A DNA stretch of 23,481 nucleotides from an uncultured Prevotella sp. GTDB lineage: Bacteria > Bacteroidota > Bacteroidia > Bacteroidales > Bacteroidaceae. A program made the position numbers and the translations under genes. The stretch spans positions 1 through 23,481 of the forward strand of contig UQTI01000045.1 of NCBI GenBank assembly GCA_900543975.1, read 5' to 3'. Positions 8,973-16,007 of the stretch are shown here, in pieces (positions within the stretch are counted from its first letter, which is position 1; each line of letters starts with the position of its first letter). The notes under the pieces are model-generated. The model was not told where the DNA came from. It was given only the letters and a program-made list of their open reading frames with translations, and ran no database searches.

Positions 8973-9090
8973 CGTTTAGAAAACGCGTCTCATGAGATAA
9001 ACCTAATATCTTCATGATGTGGCCCAAACATAACATTAAAACAAGAATTACATATTACGGGTTTCTTTTGAACCACCTAAATAATAGTCA

Positions 9091-10701
9091 ATGCTCATAG
9101 ATATGGAAATGAACAAGATTACATTTTTAATTGTTTTGCTCCTTTGCATGGTATCACCTTCAAAGGCTTCAAGCAACGACGTTAACCAATGGCTCACCAA
9201 GCTTGACAAAAGTTTGGAGAAATCGTCGGTGTATCAGGCTCAGCATGAGCAGCACATACAGGATCTTAAGAAGATGATAACGGGCTATGAGAGTTTGGAC
9301 GCACGTTTCGAGTTTACCCGCCGCATATTCCAAGCATATCTCTACTATAATGCCGATTCTGCCATTGTATATGCTCAAAAAAACATGATGATTGCAGCCA
9401 AACTGAATAAGCCAGATCTTATTGCGCTTGCTAAGTGTAACCTCGCTTTCATTAGTGTCACTTCTGGCGACAACATACAGGCTTACAAGCTGATGTCTTC
9501 TATTGATGTCAGCGATATGCCGACTTGGCTAAAGATTGAATATTACAAGACCCAAAACAGGCTGTGGAATGAGCAACGTAACAGTTTTGTGGCATGCAAG
9601 AAGCAGCAGGCCATTTATGCGCGTTATGCAGAAAATGCTGTCGATTCATTGCTTGCATTGGTTCAACCAAAATCGGCCAATTGGTTTCAGTATACCATCG
9701 CTAAGAAGGACTTAAAGGGAGACAATGATCAGGTGATAAAGCTTACCAATCAGGCGCTTGCCAACACTAAAGACAAGCATTTTATGGCAGGACTTTTTAT
9801 GTCGCAGGCATGGGCATATAAAAGGAAAGGAGACGAGGACAAGGCATTGGTGTGCTTTATAAAATCGGCCATTTGTGACAACGAGTCGTCAACGATGGAA
9901 CTGACGTCGCTTTATAATTTGAGCAATTTCATAAAACACATTGACGATGCAAGGGCGAGCAAGTATATGGCAAAGTCTTTAGAATCAATCAATTTTTTTA
10001 ATGCTCCAGTAAGGTTTGTCGCATTGAGCAACATCATGCCACAGGTAGAAAAGACCCGTCTCGGCATGGTTAGCCAGCAGCGCGACCTTTCCATCTGCCT
10101 CTGTGTGTGCGTGTTTGTTGTGTTGTGTGTGCTCTGCGGAGCCTATTATTATTCACATAAGCTCAATTTACGATTGAAACAAGCGCACGCTCTTATCTCA
10201 CAGCATCTTGACGAACTTAATTCTACAAATGAGCAGCTTGTTGAGGCAAACAAGGTGAAGAACAAATATATAGCGCGCACATTGTACGATTCTACCGAAT
10301 ACATATCTGCCCTTGAACACTATTTCAACATCGTGAACAAGGCATTGGTAACCCGACAGTATGACAAAATAAAGAATCTCACAAGCCAAGACCTCATTGC
10401 CAACGAGCGCAGCGCGATGTTCAAGAATTTTGACAAGACCTTCCTTGCTCTGTTCCCTAAATTTGTGGAGCAGTATAATTCTCTTTTCAACGAAAGCGAC
10501 CGCAAATATCCGGCAGAAGAAGGCACCTTGACGAGCGAGATGCGCATCTTTGCACTTATACGCATGGGCATAAGCGAGAATGAGCGCATTGCCCACTATC
10601 TCGGATATTCTGTTCACACGGTGAACACATACAAGACAAGGGCAAAGAATCGCTCATTTGTAAACAATGATGAGTTTGAGAAACGCATTTTGTCATTTTA
10701 G
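9091..10701 (+). CDS. Membrane-anchored TPR protein with C-terminal DUF6377-like, HTH-like domain
   Basis: Likely a signalling or regulatory protein, judging by architecture; no defined function. After an N-terminal signal (hydrophobic ITFLIVLLLCMVSP) comes a helical, TPR-like periplasmic half (about 30-330), one transmembrane segment near 335-355 (rich in Cys and Val), a charged coiled coil (about 358-390), then a cytoplasmic domain resembling DUF6377. The end, TSEMRIFALIRMGISENERI followed by a TVNTYKTRAKNR stretch, reads like a LuxR-type helix-turn-helix, as in other Bacteroidetes TPR regulators. Three in-frame ATGs (9091, 9103, 9109) compete; the last gives the cleanest signal peptide (MNKITFL). 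The gene is alone between its own promoter and a terminator. Codon use is less biased than in the efflux genes, suggesting low expression. Whether it controls the neighbouring Tat or PUL genes is unknown. Confidence 0.7.
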   Translation: MLIDMEMNKITFLIVLLLCMVSPSKASSNDVNQWLTKLDKSLEKSSVYQAQHEQHIQDLKKMITGYESLDARFEFTRRIFQAYLYYNADSAIVYAQKNMMIAAKLNKPDLIALAKCNLAFISVTSGDNIQAYKLMSSIDVSDMPTWLKIEYYKTQNRLWNEQRNSFVACKKQQAIYARYAENAVDSLLALVQPKSANWFQYTIAKKDLKGDNDQVIKLTNQALANTKDKHFMAGLFMSQAWAYKRKGDEDKALVCFIKSAICDNESSTMELTSLYNLSNFIKHIDDARASKYMAKSLESINFFNAPVRFVALSNIMPQVEKTRLGMVSQQRDLSICLCVCVFVVLCVLCGAYYYSHKLNLRLKQAHALISQHLDELNSTNEQLVEANKVKNKYIARTLYDSTEYISALEHYFNIVNKALVTRQYDKIKNLTSQDLIANERSAMFKNFDKTFLALFPKFVEQYNSLFNESDRKYPAEEGTLTSEMRIFALIRMGISENERIAHYLGYSVHTVNTYKTRAKNRSFVNNDEFEKRILSF

Positions 10702-10796
10702 AAACAACCTTTATTTTTTATCTTTATTATAGTGGGTTTTGACGATTATGAACGAAACTCACATTCGTTTTCTTTGGTTGCTTTATAAGATGTAAG

Positions 10797-10850
10797 ACAA
10801 CAACAGGGAACTGTGGATAATAACCGTAGCTCCCTGTTGTTGTTTGTTTT
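10797..10850 (+). terminator. Intrinsic terminator after the DUF6377 gene
   Basis: Bases 10797-10812 pair with 10828-10843 over 16 positions with a single A-C mismatch (10810/10830). The downstream sequence is T-rich (TGTTTGTTTT). The gap 10702-11332 also holds tandem repeats, a palindrome and a promoter, listed separately. Confidence 0.8.
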
Positions 10851-10863
10851 CAGCTTGTTTAAG

Positions 10864-10967
10864 TTGGTCTTCAACATTGGCCTTCAACATTGGCCTTCAA
10901 CATTGGTCTTCAAGATTGGTCTTCAAGATTGGTCTTCAAGATTGGTCTTCAAGATTGGTCTTCAACA
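10864..10967. repeat. Eight tandem copies of a 13-bp unit
   Basis: Eight uninterrupted 13-bp units, consensus TTGGTCTTCAAGA. Units 1 and 8 end in ACA, units 2 and 3 read TTGGCCTTCAACA, and units 4-7 are identical (ending AGA). The period is not a multiple of three, so it does not encode a simple peptide repeat. It starts about 20 bp after a terminator and ends about 220 bp before the promoter of the Tat operon. The clustering of identical units suggests recent copying by slippage. Confidence 0.95.
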
Positions 10968-11070
10968 TAAGTGGGTGCTCCTATAAATTTTGTTTTTCAT
11001 TTTTTGCCCTTTTCCTGAGCATTTTTCATCGTCTATTGGGCAATAAATGACAAAAACATGAGATTATCAG

Positions 11071-11103
11071 GCTTGTATAATCTTTCAAAATCGTTATACA
11101 AGC
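11071..11103. promoter_or_regulatory. Perfect 10-bp inverted repeat upstream of the Tat-operon promoter
   Basis: GCTTGTATAA (11071-11080) is the exact reverse complement of TTATACAAGC (11094-11103), with a 13-base centre. There is no following T-run, so it is not a standard terminator. It lies about 90 bp before the predicted -33 box and could be a regulator-binding site, but no regulator can be assigned. Confidence 0.4.
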
Positions 11104-11189
11104 TCAAAAGGAAGGTTTCGTAAGTTGTTGATTTTCAATATTGTTTTGAATATATAACTTTCGTGGCGTTTATACATTGGCTTTAGGTG

Positions 11190-11220
11190 TTTGCATTTCG
11201 GTTTAGAATTTCTAATTTTG
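11190..11220 (+). promoter_or_regulatory. Bacteroidetes-type promoter for the tatA operon
   Basis: TTTG at 11190-11193 and TAATTTTG at 11213-11220 are 19 bases apart, matching the Bacteroidetes consensus. The leader to the tatA ATG is about 105 nt. No other clear promoter is seen until after 17893, so this one probably drives tatA through the isomerase gene. Confidence 0.72.
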
Positions 11221-11332
11221 CAACAGCTAAAAACGAAAGAGAAAACCAAAATCAACAGCCAGGGCTTCTTTACGATGCCTATGGCAAGAGAGTAAATAAC
11301 AAAACAATAACTTATCAATAATTAAAAACGTC

Positions 11333-11572
11333 ATGAACATTTCTCAATTGCTCCTTATTGGAGGTCTCGGAACACCCGAGTTGATTATCATTCTTATCGT
11401 AGTGCTTGTGTTGTTTGGCGGAAAAAAGATTCCCGAACTTATGCGCGGCCTTGGAGTTGGCGTAAAGAATTTCAAGGATGGAGTGAACGGCATTGAAGCA
11501 GAGATAAACAAGGAAATGGATAACTGTCCTAACGCTCCTGTTGATAAGAAAGATGACAGACAGCAAGCTTGA
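11333..11572 (+). CDS. tatA: Twin-arginine translocase subunit TatA
   Basis: Pore-forming subunit of the Tat system, which exports folded, often cofactor-bearing proteins across the inner membrane. The 79-residue protein has a short N-terminus, one transmembrane helix (about 13-27, PELIIILIVVLVLF), the conserved FGGKKIPELMRGLG hinge, an amphipathic helix (VGVKNFKDGVNGIEAEINKE) and a charged tail. Length is typical. It overlaps tatC by 20 nt, so the two are translationally coupled. No tatB is present, which fits the minimal TatAC form known in many Bacteroidetes and Gram-positive bacteria. Three genes downstream lies a protein with a perfect twin-arginine signal, a probable cargo. Confidence 0.92.
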   Translation: MNISQLLLIGGLGTPELIIILIVVLVLFGGKKIPELMRGLGVGVKNFKDGVNGIEAEINKEMDNCPNAPVDKKDDRQQA

Positions 11573-12386
11573 AGCAAACGGACGACAGCTTGGCGAGATG
11601 TCAATCATTGACCATCTGGAAGCCTTGCGTTGGACGCTGGTAAGGGTGTTCACAGCTCTTGGTGTGTTCATAATAGGAGGCTTTGCTTTCGTGCCGTGGA
11701 TATTCAAGCATGTGGTGATGGCGCCTATCGATAACGGTTTCTTCCTTTATCGCTGGTTGGCCAAAGCATCGTCGATGTTTAGAATGGTACCCGATGATCT
11801 TACGCGTCCGTTCCATGTCGACATTATAAACATAAGACTGTCGTCACAGTTCTTCCTGCACATGTCGCTGTCGTTCTGGTTGGCATTGCTCCTCACTTTT
11901 CCGTATCTTGTTTATGAGGTCTGGAAATTTGTGTGCCCCGCACTTTACGTTAACGAGCGTAGGAACATGCGTTTCACCTTCGTCTTCGGCACGGTGATGT
12001 TCTTTATAGGATGTTTGGTGGGCTACAGTGTGGTGTTTCCGCTAACCCTCCGCTTCCTTTACAACTACCAGCTCAGTGCCGACATCAGCAACCAGCTGTC
12101 GCTCGACTCGTATATGGACAACTTCCTTATGTTGGTGTTCATGATGGGCATAATTTTCGAGCTGCCGCTTGTGTCAATGTTCCTCGGCAAGATGGGACTG
12201 CTCAACCGCAGTTTCTTCAGAGAATACCGTCGTCACGCAATGGTGGCCCTGCTGATTGTGGCTGCGTTCATAACGCCCTCTTCAGACCCCTTCACGCTCA
12301 TGTCCGTGTTCATTCCCATCTACATCTTGTGGGAGCTGAGTGCGTTTCTTGTGAAGCCAGCCCAAAAGGACATCTCTGACGATTAA
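11553..12386 (+). CDS. tatC: Twin-arginine translocase subunit TatC
   Basis: Polytopic receptor that recognises twin-arginine signal peptides. The family segments are present: an N-terminal IIDHLEALRWTL, a second-helix segment PYLVYEVWKFVCPALYVNER matching the E. coli VWAFIAPALYKHERR region (keeping the glutamate equivalent to E. coli Glu103), FELPLV, and AAFITPSSDPFT near the end, with about six hydrophobic helices. The first periplasmic loop is longer than in E. coli. I chose the ATG at 11553 (277 residues), preceded by AGAAAG; a TTG at 11541 would add four residues. Oddity: the near-universal HLxELR motif reads HLEALR (A24 where E. coli has Glu15), with a glutamate one position earlier (E23). 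The next gene begins 68 nt later without an evident promoter or terminator between. Confidence 0.93.
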   Translation: MTDSKLEANGRQLGEMSIIDHLEALRWTLVRVFTALGVFIIGGFAFVPWIFKHVVMAPIDNGFFLYRWLAKASSMFRMVPDDLTRPFHVDIINIRLSSQFFLHMSLSFWLALLLTFPYLVYEVWKFVCPALYVNERRNMRFTFVFGTVMFFIGCLVGYSVVFPLTLRFLYNYQLSADISNQLSLDSYMDNFLMLVFMMGIIFELPLVSMFLGKMGLLNRSFFREYRRHAMVALLIVAAFITPSSDPFTLMSVFIPIYILWELSAFLVKPAQKDISDD

Positions 12387-12454
12387 TCTAAATCTAAATA
12401 AAATAAGTGTGGCACGTTAAATGCTTACGCTTTGAAAAAATAAACTTAACAACA

Positions 12455-13561
12455 ATGGACAATTCAAAGATAAAGGTCGGCATAATTGGCTTTGGCAGAA
12501 TGGGAGGCAAGTATCTTGACAAGTTTCTTAAGAACGGACGTTATGAGGTGGCCTACATCTGTGATGTGAACAAGGAGGCACGCGACTACGCCGCAAAGTT
12601 GTCGCCAAGCTCAACTATTGTTGCCGACGAACAGATAGTGTTTGAGGATCCCAAGGTGCAGGTAGTGGCGCTATGTACATTGGCCAACTTTCGCAAGGAA
12701 CAAATAGATAAGGCCGTGCGCTATGGCAAGCACATCATCTCGGAAAAACCCGTGGCCGACACCGTGGAACGCGAGTGGGATGTGGTACGCACAACGGAAA
12801 ACTCGAATGTGCTCTCCACCGTCAATCTCTATCTCCGCAACTCTTGGTATCATGAGACGATGAAACGTTTTATCGACGAGGGTGAACTGGGTGAGCTGGC
12901 TATCATCCGTGTGTGTCACATGACGCCTGGACTGGCTCCTGGTGAGGGTCACGAATATGAAGGTCCCTGTTTCCACGATTGCGGCATGCACTATGTCGAC
13001 ATTGCCCGTTGGTATGCCGGTTCCGAGTATTCTACATGGCATGCCCAGGGTTTGCGCATGTGGGACTATAAGGATCCTTGGTGGGTGCAGTGTCACGGCA
13101 CGTTCCAGAACGGAGTGGTGTTCGACATAACCCAGGGGTTTGTCTACGGACAGTTGTCTAAGGACCAGACACACAACTCTTATATCGACCTTATCGGAAC
13201 AAAGGGCATTGTGCGTATGTCACACGATTTCAAAACCGCCGTTGTCGATTTGCATGGTGTAACACGCACCGAGCGCATTGAACGTCCTTTTGGCGGCAAG
13301 AATATAGACGTGCTCATCGACCGTTTTGCAGACAGCATAGAGAAGGGACGCCTTGACCGTCGTCTGCCCACCTTGCGCGATTCGGCTGTAGCGTCCGAGT
13401 ATGCGAAACGCTTCCTTGATGACAGCCGTCGCAACCGCCTGCCGTCAATAGGCGACAACCAGACGCTTGAACAGATAAGAGAGCGCCGCCGCAACATGAC
13501 CAACGGTTACGGCTTGCTTCATGTGAGAAAAACAATTGATATTTCAACACCTATTATTTAA
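12455..13561 (+). CDS. Gfo/Idh/MocA-family NAD(P)-dependent oxidoreductase, cytoplasmic
   Basis: Predicted sugar or keto-sugar oxidoreductase. It has an N-terminal Rossmann fold with G12-x-G14-x-x-G17 (GIIGFGRMG), the family EKP motif at E97-K98-P99 (the lysine is usually catalytic), and the substrate-domain motif D175-x3-H179 (FHDCGMHYVDIARW), typical of sugar-acting members. At 368 residues it is full length. I chose the ATG at 12455 because the Rossmann strand begins just after it; an upstream in-frame ATG (12407) adds 16 residues of non-conserved sequence. There is no signal peptide, so it should be cytoplasmic. It lies 18 nt before a Tat-exported paralog, which suggests the same chemistry on two sides of the membrane, possibly reduction of imported keto-sugars here. 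An inositol or scyllo-inositol dehydrogenase role cannot be excluded. Confidence 0.85.
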   Translation: MDNSKIKVGIIGFGRMGGKYLDKFLKNGRYEVAYICDVNKEARDYAAKLSPSSTIVADEQIVFEDPKVQVVALCTLANFRKEQIDKAVRYGKHIISEKPVADTVEREWDVVRTTENSNVLSTVNLYLRNSWYHETMKRFIDEGELGELAIIRVCHMTPGLAPGEGHEYEGPCFHDCGMHYVDIARWYAGSEYSTWHAQGLRMWDYKDPWWVQCHGTFQNGVVFDITQGFVYGQLSKDQTHNSYIDLIGTKGIVRMSHDFKTAVVDLHGVTRTERIERPFGGKNIDVLIDRFADSIEKGRLDRRLPTLRDSAVASEYAKRFLDDSRRNRLPSIGDNQTLEQIRERRRNMTNGYGLLHVRKTIDISTPII

Positions 13562-13579
13562 CTTTTAATACGAATAATT

Positions 13580-15052
13580 ATGCCTATTTCAAGACGAGAC
13601 TTTCTTAAATCGGGAGCAGCCGCAATCGCCGGCTTCACAATTGCTCCAAGTTCTATTCTTGGCAAGAGCCATGGTCACATCTCTCCTACCGACAAACTTA
13701 ACATCGGTGTAGTGGGAATTGGCGGTATTGGCCATTCTAACATCAACGCTGTGAAGGACACTGAGAACATCGTTGCCCTGTGTGATGTCAACTGGGATTA
13801 TGCCAAGGGCGTGTTCGATGAATTCCCAAAGGCAAAGCGCTTCTGGGACTATCGCAAGATGTACGAGGAGATGGGAAAGAGCATGGATGCCGTCATCATC
13901 GCCACGGCCGACCACACTCATGCCATCATCACCGCCGATGCCATGACGCTCGGCAAACATGTATATTGCCAGAAGCCTCTTACACACTCGGTGTATGAGT
14001 CACGTCTGCTCACAAAGCTTGCCAAGTCAACAGGTGTAGCCACACAGATGGGTAACCAGGGTGCATCATGGGACGGCACACAGACTGTTTGCGATTGGAT
14101 CTGGAATGGTGAGATTGGTGAGGTGACACGCGTTGACTGTGCTACCGACCGTCCTATCTGGCCACAGGGACTCAACGAGCCTGAGACCGTGGATGACATT
14201 CCTGCTTCGCTCAACTGGGATCTCTTCACTGGTCCTGCACGCCTCAATCCTTACAACAAAGTCTATCAGCCATGGAACTGGCGTGGATGGTGGGACTATG
14301 GTACAGGCGCTCTCGGCGACATGGCTTGTCACATCATGCATCAGCCGTTCAAGGCTCTGCATCTGGGCTATCCCACAAAGGTTGAAGGTTCTTCAACACT
14401 GCTTCTCAACGCATGCGCTCCCCAGGCACAGCACGTTAAGCTCACATTCCCCGCACGCGACAATATGCCAAAGGTCGGCATGCCCGAGGTTGAGGTTCAC
14501 TGGTATGACGGCGGCTTGATGCCTGACCGTCCAAAGGGCTTCCCACAAGGCAAGGAGCTGATGCAGGCCGGTGGTGGTCTGACCATCTTCCATGGAACAA
14601 AGGACACCCTCATCTGCGGATGCTACGGACAAAACCCATGGTTGCTCTCTGGCCGCAAGCCCAACGCTCCTCAGGTGGCACGCCGCGTAAAGGTTAGCCA
14701 TGAGATGGACTGGGTGAACGCTTGTAAGGAGAGTCCGAAGTATCGTCACAAGTGTAACTCTGACTTCTCTGAGGCAGGCCCCTTCAACGAGATGGTTGTG
14801 ATGGGTGTGCTCGCAGTGCGTCTCCAGGGCCTGAACAAGGTGCTTGAGTGGGATGGCGAGAACATGCGCTTCACCAACATTGGCGAGAACGAGACTATTA
14901 AAACCTGCATTAAGGACGGATTCACCATCCATAACGGCCATCCTTCGTTCAACAAGACATGGACAGAGCCGCAGAATGCTATCAAGCTGTCGCAGGAACT
15001 GATCAAACATACCTATCGCGACGGATGGAAGTTGCCTGATATGCCGAAATAA
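13580..15052 (+). CDS. Tat-exported Gfo/Idh/MocA-family oxidoreductase
   Basis: Predicted periplasmic sugar oxidoreductase. Residues 4-10 read SRRDFLK, an exact twin-arginine consensus, followed by a weakly hydrophobic AAAIAGFTIAPSS stretch, so the enzyme is probably exported folded with its nicotinamide cofactor bound. The Rossmann motif is G46-x-G48-x-x-G51 (GVVGIGGIG). The usual EKP is QKP here (Q131-K132-P133), a common variant in secreted members. D247-x3-H251 (GDMACHIMHQP) matches the D-x3-H of the cytoplasmic paralog. The 490 residues include a long C-terminal domain with Trp-rich segments (QPWNWRGWWDYG), typical of the Bacteroidetes group. Inferred role: oxidise a hydroxyl, likely C3, of a glycoside so the DUF1080 enzymes encoded next can break the bond. 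GH109-type hydrolysis is an alternative. TatAC, encoded in the same operon, is the obvious exporter. Confidence 0.88.
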   Translation: MPISRRDFLKSGAAAIAGFTIAPSSILGKSHGHISPTDKLNIGVVGIGGIGHSNINAVKDTENIVALCDVNWDYAKGVFDEFPKAKRFWDYRKMYEEMGKSMDAVIIATADHTHAIITADAMTLGKHVYCQKPLTHSVYESRLLTKLAKSTGVATQMGNQGASWDGTQTVCDWIWNGEIGEVTRVDCATDRPIWPQGLNEPETVDDIPASLNWDLFTGPARLNPYNKVYQPWNWRGWWDYGTGALGDMACHIMHQPFKALHLGYPTKVEGSSTLLLNACAPQAQHVKLTFPARDNMPKVGMPEVEVHWYDGGLMPDRPKGFPQGKELMQAGGGLTIFHGTKDTLICGCYGQNPWLLSGRKPNAPQVARRVKVSHEMDWVNACKESPKYRHKCNSDFSEAGPFNEMVVMGVLAVRLQGLNKVLEWDGENMRFTNIGENETIKTCIKDGFTIHNGHPSFNKTWTEPQNAIKLSQELIKHTYRDGWKLPDMPK

Positions 15053-15088
15053 TTATCGCCAAAGTATAACTAACTAAAAAGAAACACA

Positions 15089-15895
15089 ATGAAAAAGATT
15101 ATATGTTCAATGGCTTTTATGGCCTTTATCGCTGGTGTTATGCCTGCTGGAGCACAGAAGAAAGTGTCGATTAACGTTTCTACCGAACTGATGGGTAATG
15201 AAAACAAGACCATCAGTGTTGCAAAAGACAGCAAAGGCTACATGACGTTGTTCGACGGCAAAACCTTCACCGGATGGCGTGGTTATGGCAAGGGTCATGT
15301 GCCCGCACGCTGGACTATAGAGAACGGCTGCCTCAAGTTTAACGCCGGACAAGGCGAAGGCGGCGACATCATCTTTGCACACAAGTTCAAGAACTTTGTG
15401 CTTGAGATGGACTGGAAGGTGTCTAAAGGCGCCAACTCAGGTATCTTCTATCTTGGTCAGGAGGTTAAGAACTCCAAGGGATATGTAGAGCCAATCTTTA
15501 TCTCAGCTCCTGAGTGTCAGGTGCTCGACAACGAGAATCACCCTGATGCCAAGTTGGGCGTTGACGGCAACCGCAAGTCATCATCTCTCTATGACATGAT
15601 TCCCGCAAAGCCTCAGAACTCTAAGCCCTACGGACAGTGGAACCATGTAAAGATTGTTTGTGACAACGGACATGTAGAGCACTGGCAGAATGGTGTTAAG
15701 GTTGTTCAGTATGACCTGTGGACACCAGCGTGGACCGAGCTTCTGCAGAAGAGCAAGTTCTCTCAGGCAAAGTGGCCCGTTGCTTTCAACCTGCTCAACA
15801 ACTGCGGCGGTGATAACCACGAAGGTTACATTGGCATGCAGGACCATGGCGACACCGTATGGTTCAAGAACATTAAGGTGAAAGAGCTTAAGTGA
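15089..15895 (+). CDS. Secreted DUF1080 protein (3-keto-disaccharide hydrolase family), copy 1
   Basis: Predicted periplasmic enzyme of the DUF1080 (PF06439) family, some members of which cleave 3-keto-glycosides. A Sec signal peptide (residues 1-22, ending AGA/Q) precedes a concanavalin-like beta-sandwich. Family motifs run in order: LFDGKTFTGWRGYG (about 54-67), GDIIFAHKFKNFVLEMDWKV, GANSGIFYLGQEV, ECQVLDNENHPDA, SLYDMIPAKPQNSKPYGQWN, and the closing GYIGMQDHGDTVWFKNIKV. At 268 residues it is complete. It lies 36 nt after the Tat-exported oxidoreductase, which supports the idea that the oxidised sugar is its substrate. A closely related lipoprotein paralog follows. The DUF1080 fold also occurs in proteins of unknown role, so the activity is inferred from family and context. 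Confidence 0.85.
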   Translation: MKKIICSMAFMAFIAGVMPAGAQKKVSINVSTELMGNENKTISVAKDSKGYMTLFDGKTFTGWRGYGKGHVPARWTIENGCLKFNAGQGEGGDIIFAHKFKNFVLEMDWKVSKGANSGIFYLGQEVKNSKGYVEPIFISAPECQVLDNENHPDAKLGVDGNRKSSSLYDMIPAKPQNSKPYGQWNHVKIVCDNGHVEHWQNGVKVVQYDLWTPAWTELLQKSKFSQAKWPVAFNLLNNCGGDNHEGYIGMQDHGDTVWFKNIKVKELK

Positions 15896-15902
15896 TGTTT
15901 AA

Positions 15903-15987
15903 GGGACAAGAGATTGTTGACAAGTGGAAGATGGTACCGTTTATAAAAGGCATTTCCTTTTTTAATTTGTCGATCTTCTCTTGTCCC
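15903..15987 (+). repeat. Nested inverted repeat between the two DUF1080 genes
   Basis: Bases 15903-15913 are the exact reverse complement of 15977-15987. In the same register, after a 2x2 internal loop, 15916-15924 pair with 15966-15974, with three G-U pairs. At the centre, 15926-15933 pair with 15951-15957 with one bulge, followed directly by six T residues (15958-15963). So a terminator-like hairpin sits inside a longer stem. It lies within an operon, suggesting partial termination or 3'-end stabilisation. Confidence 0.55.
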
Positions 15988-16007
15988 AAACCTAAAACCA
16001 AGGAACA

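Noticed and set aside
10864..10967. Possible CRISPR array
   Set aside because: The 13-bp units are directly adjacent with no spacers, and no cas genes are present.
10844..11050. Small open frame (68 codons) reading through the 13-bp repeats
   Set aside because: It begins inside the terminator tail, its repeat is out of phase with codons, and the product is low-complexity with no start-site support.
11541..11552. TTG start for tatC
   Set aside because: An ATG with a purine-rich AGAAAG just before it lies four codons later and matches the family N-terminus as well.
12407..12454. Upstream ATG extending the first Gfo/Idh/MocA protein by 16 residues
   Set aside because: The added residues resemble untranslated leader, and the Rossmann strand begins right after the ATG at 12455.
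13580..15052. GH109 alpha-N-acetylgalactosaminidase
   Set aside because: The fold and Tat signal are shared with GH109, but I cannot see a GH109-specific signature, and the DUF1080 neighbours favour a keto-sugar role. Kept only as an alternative.
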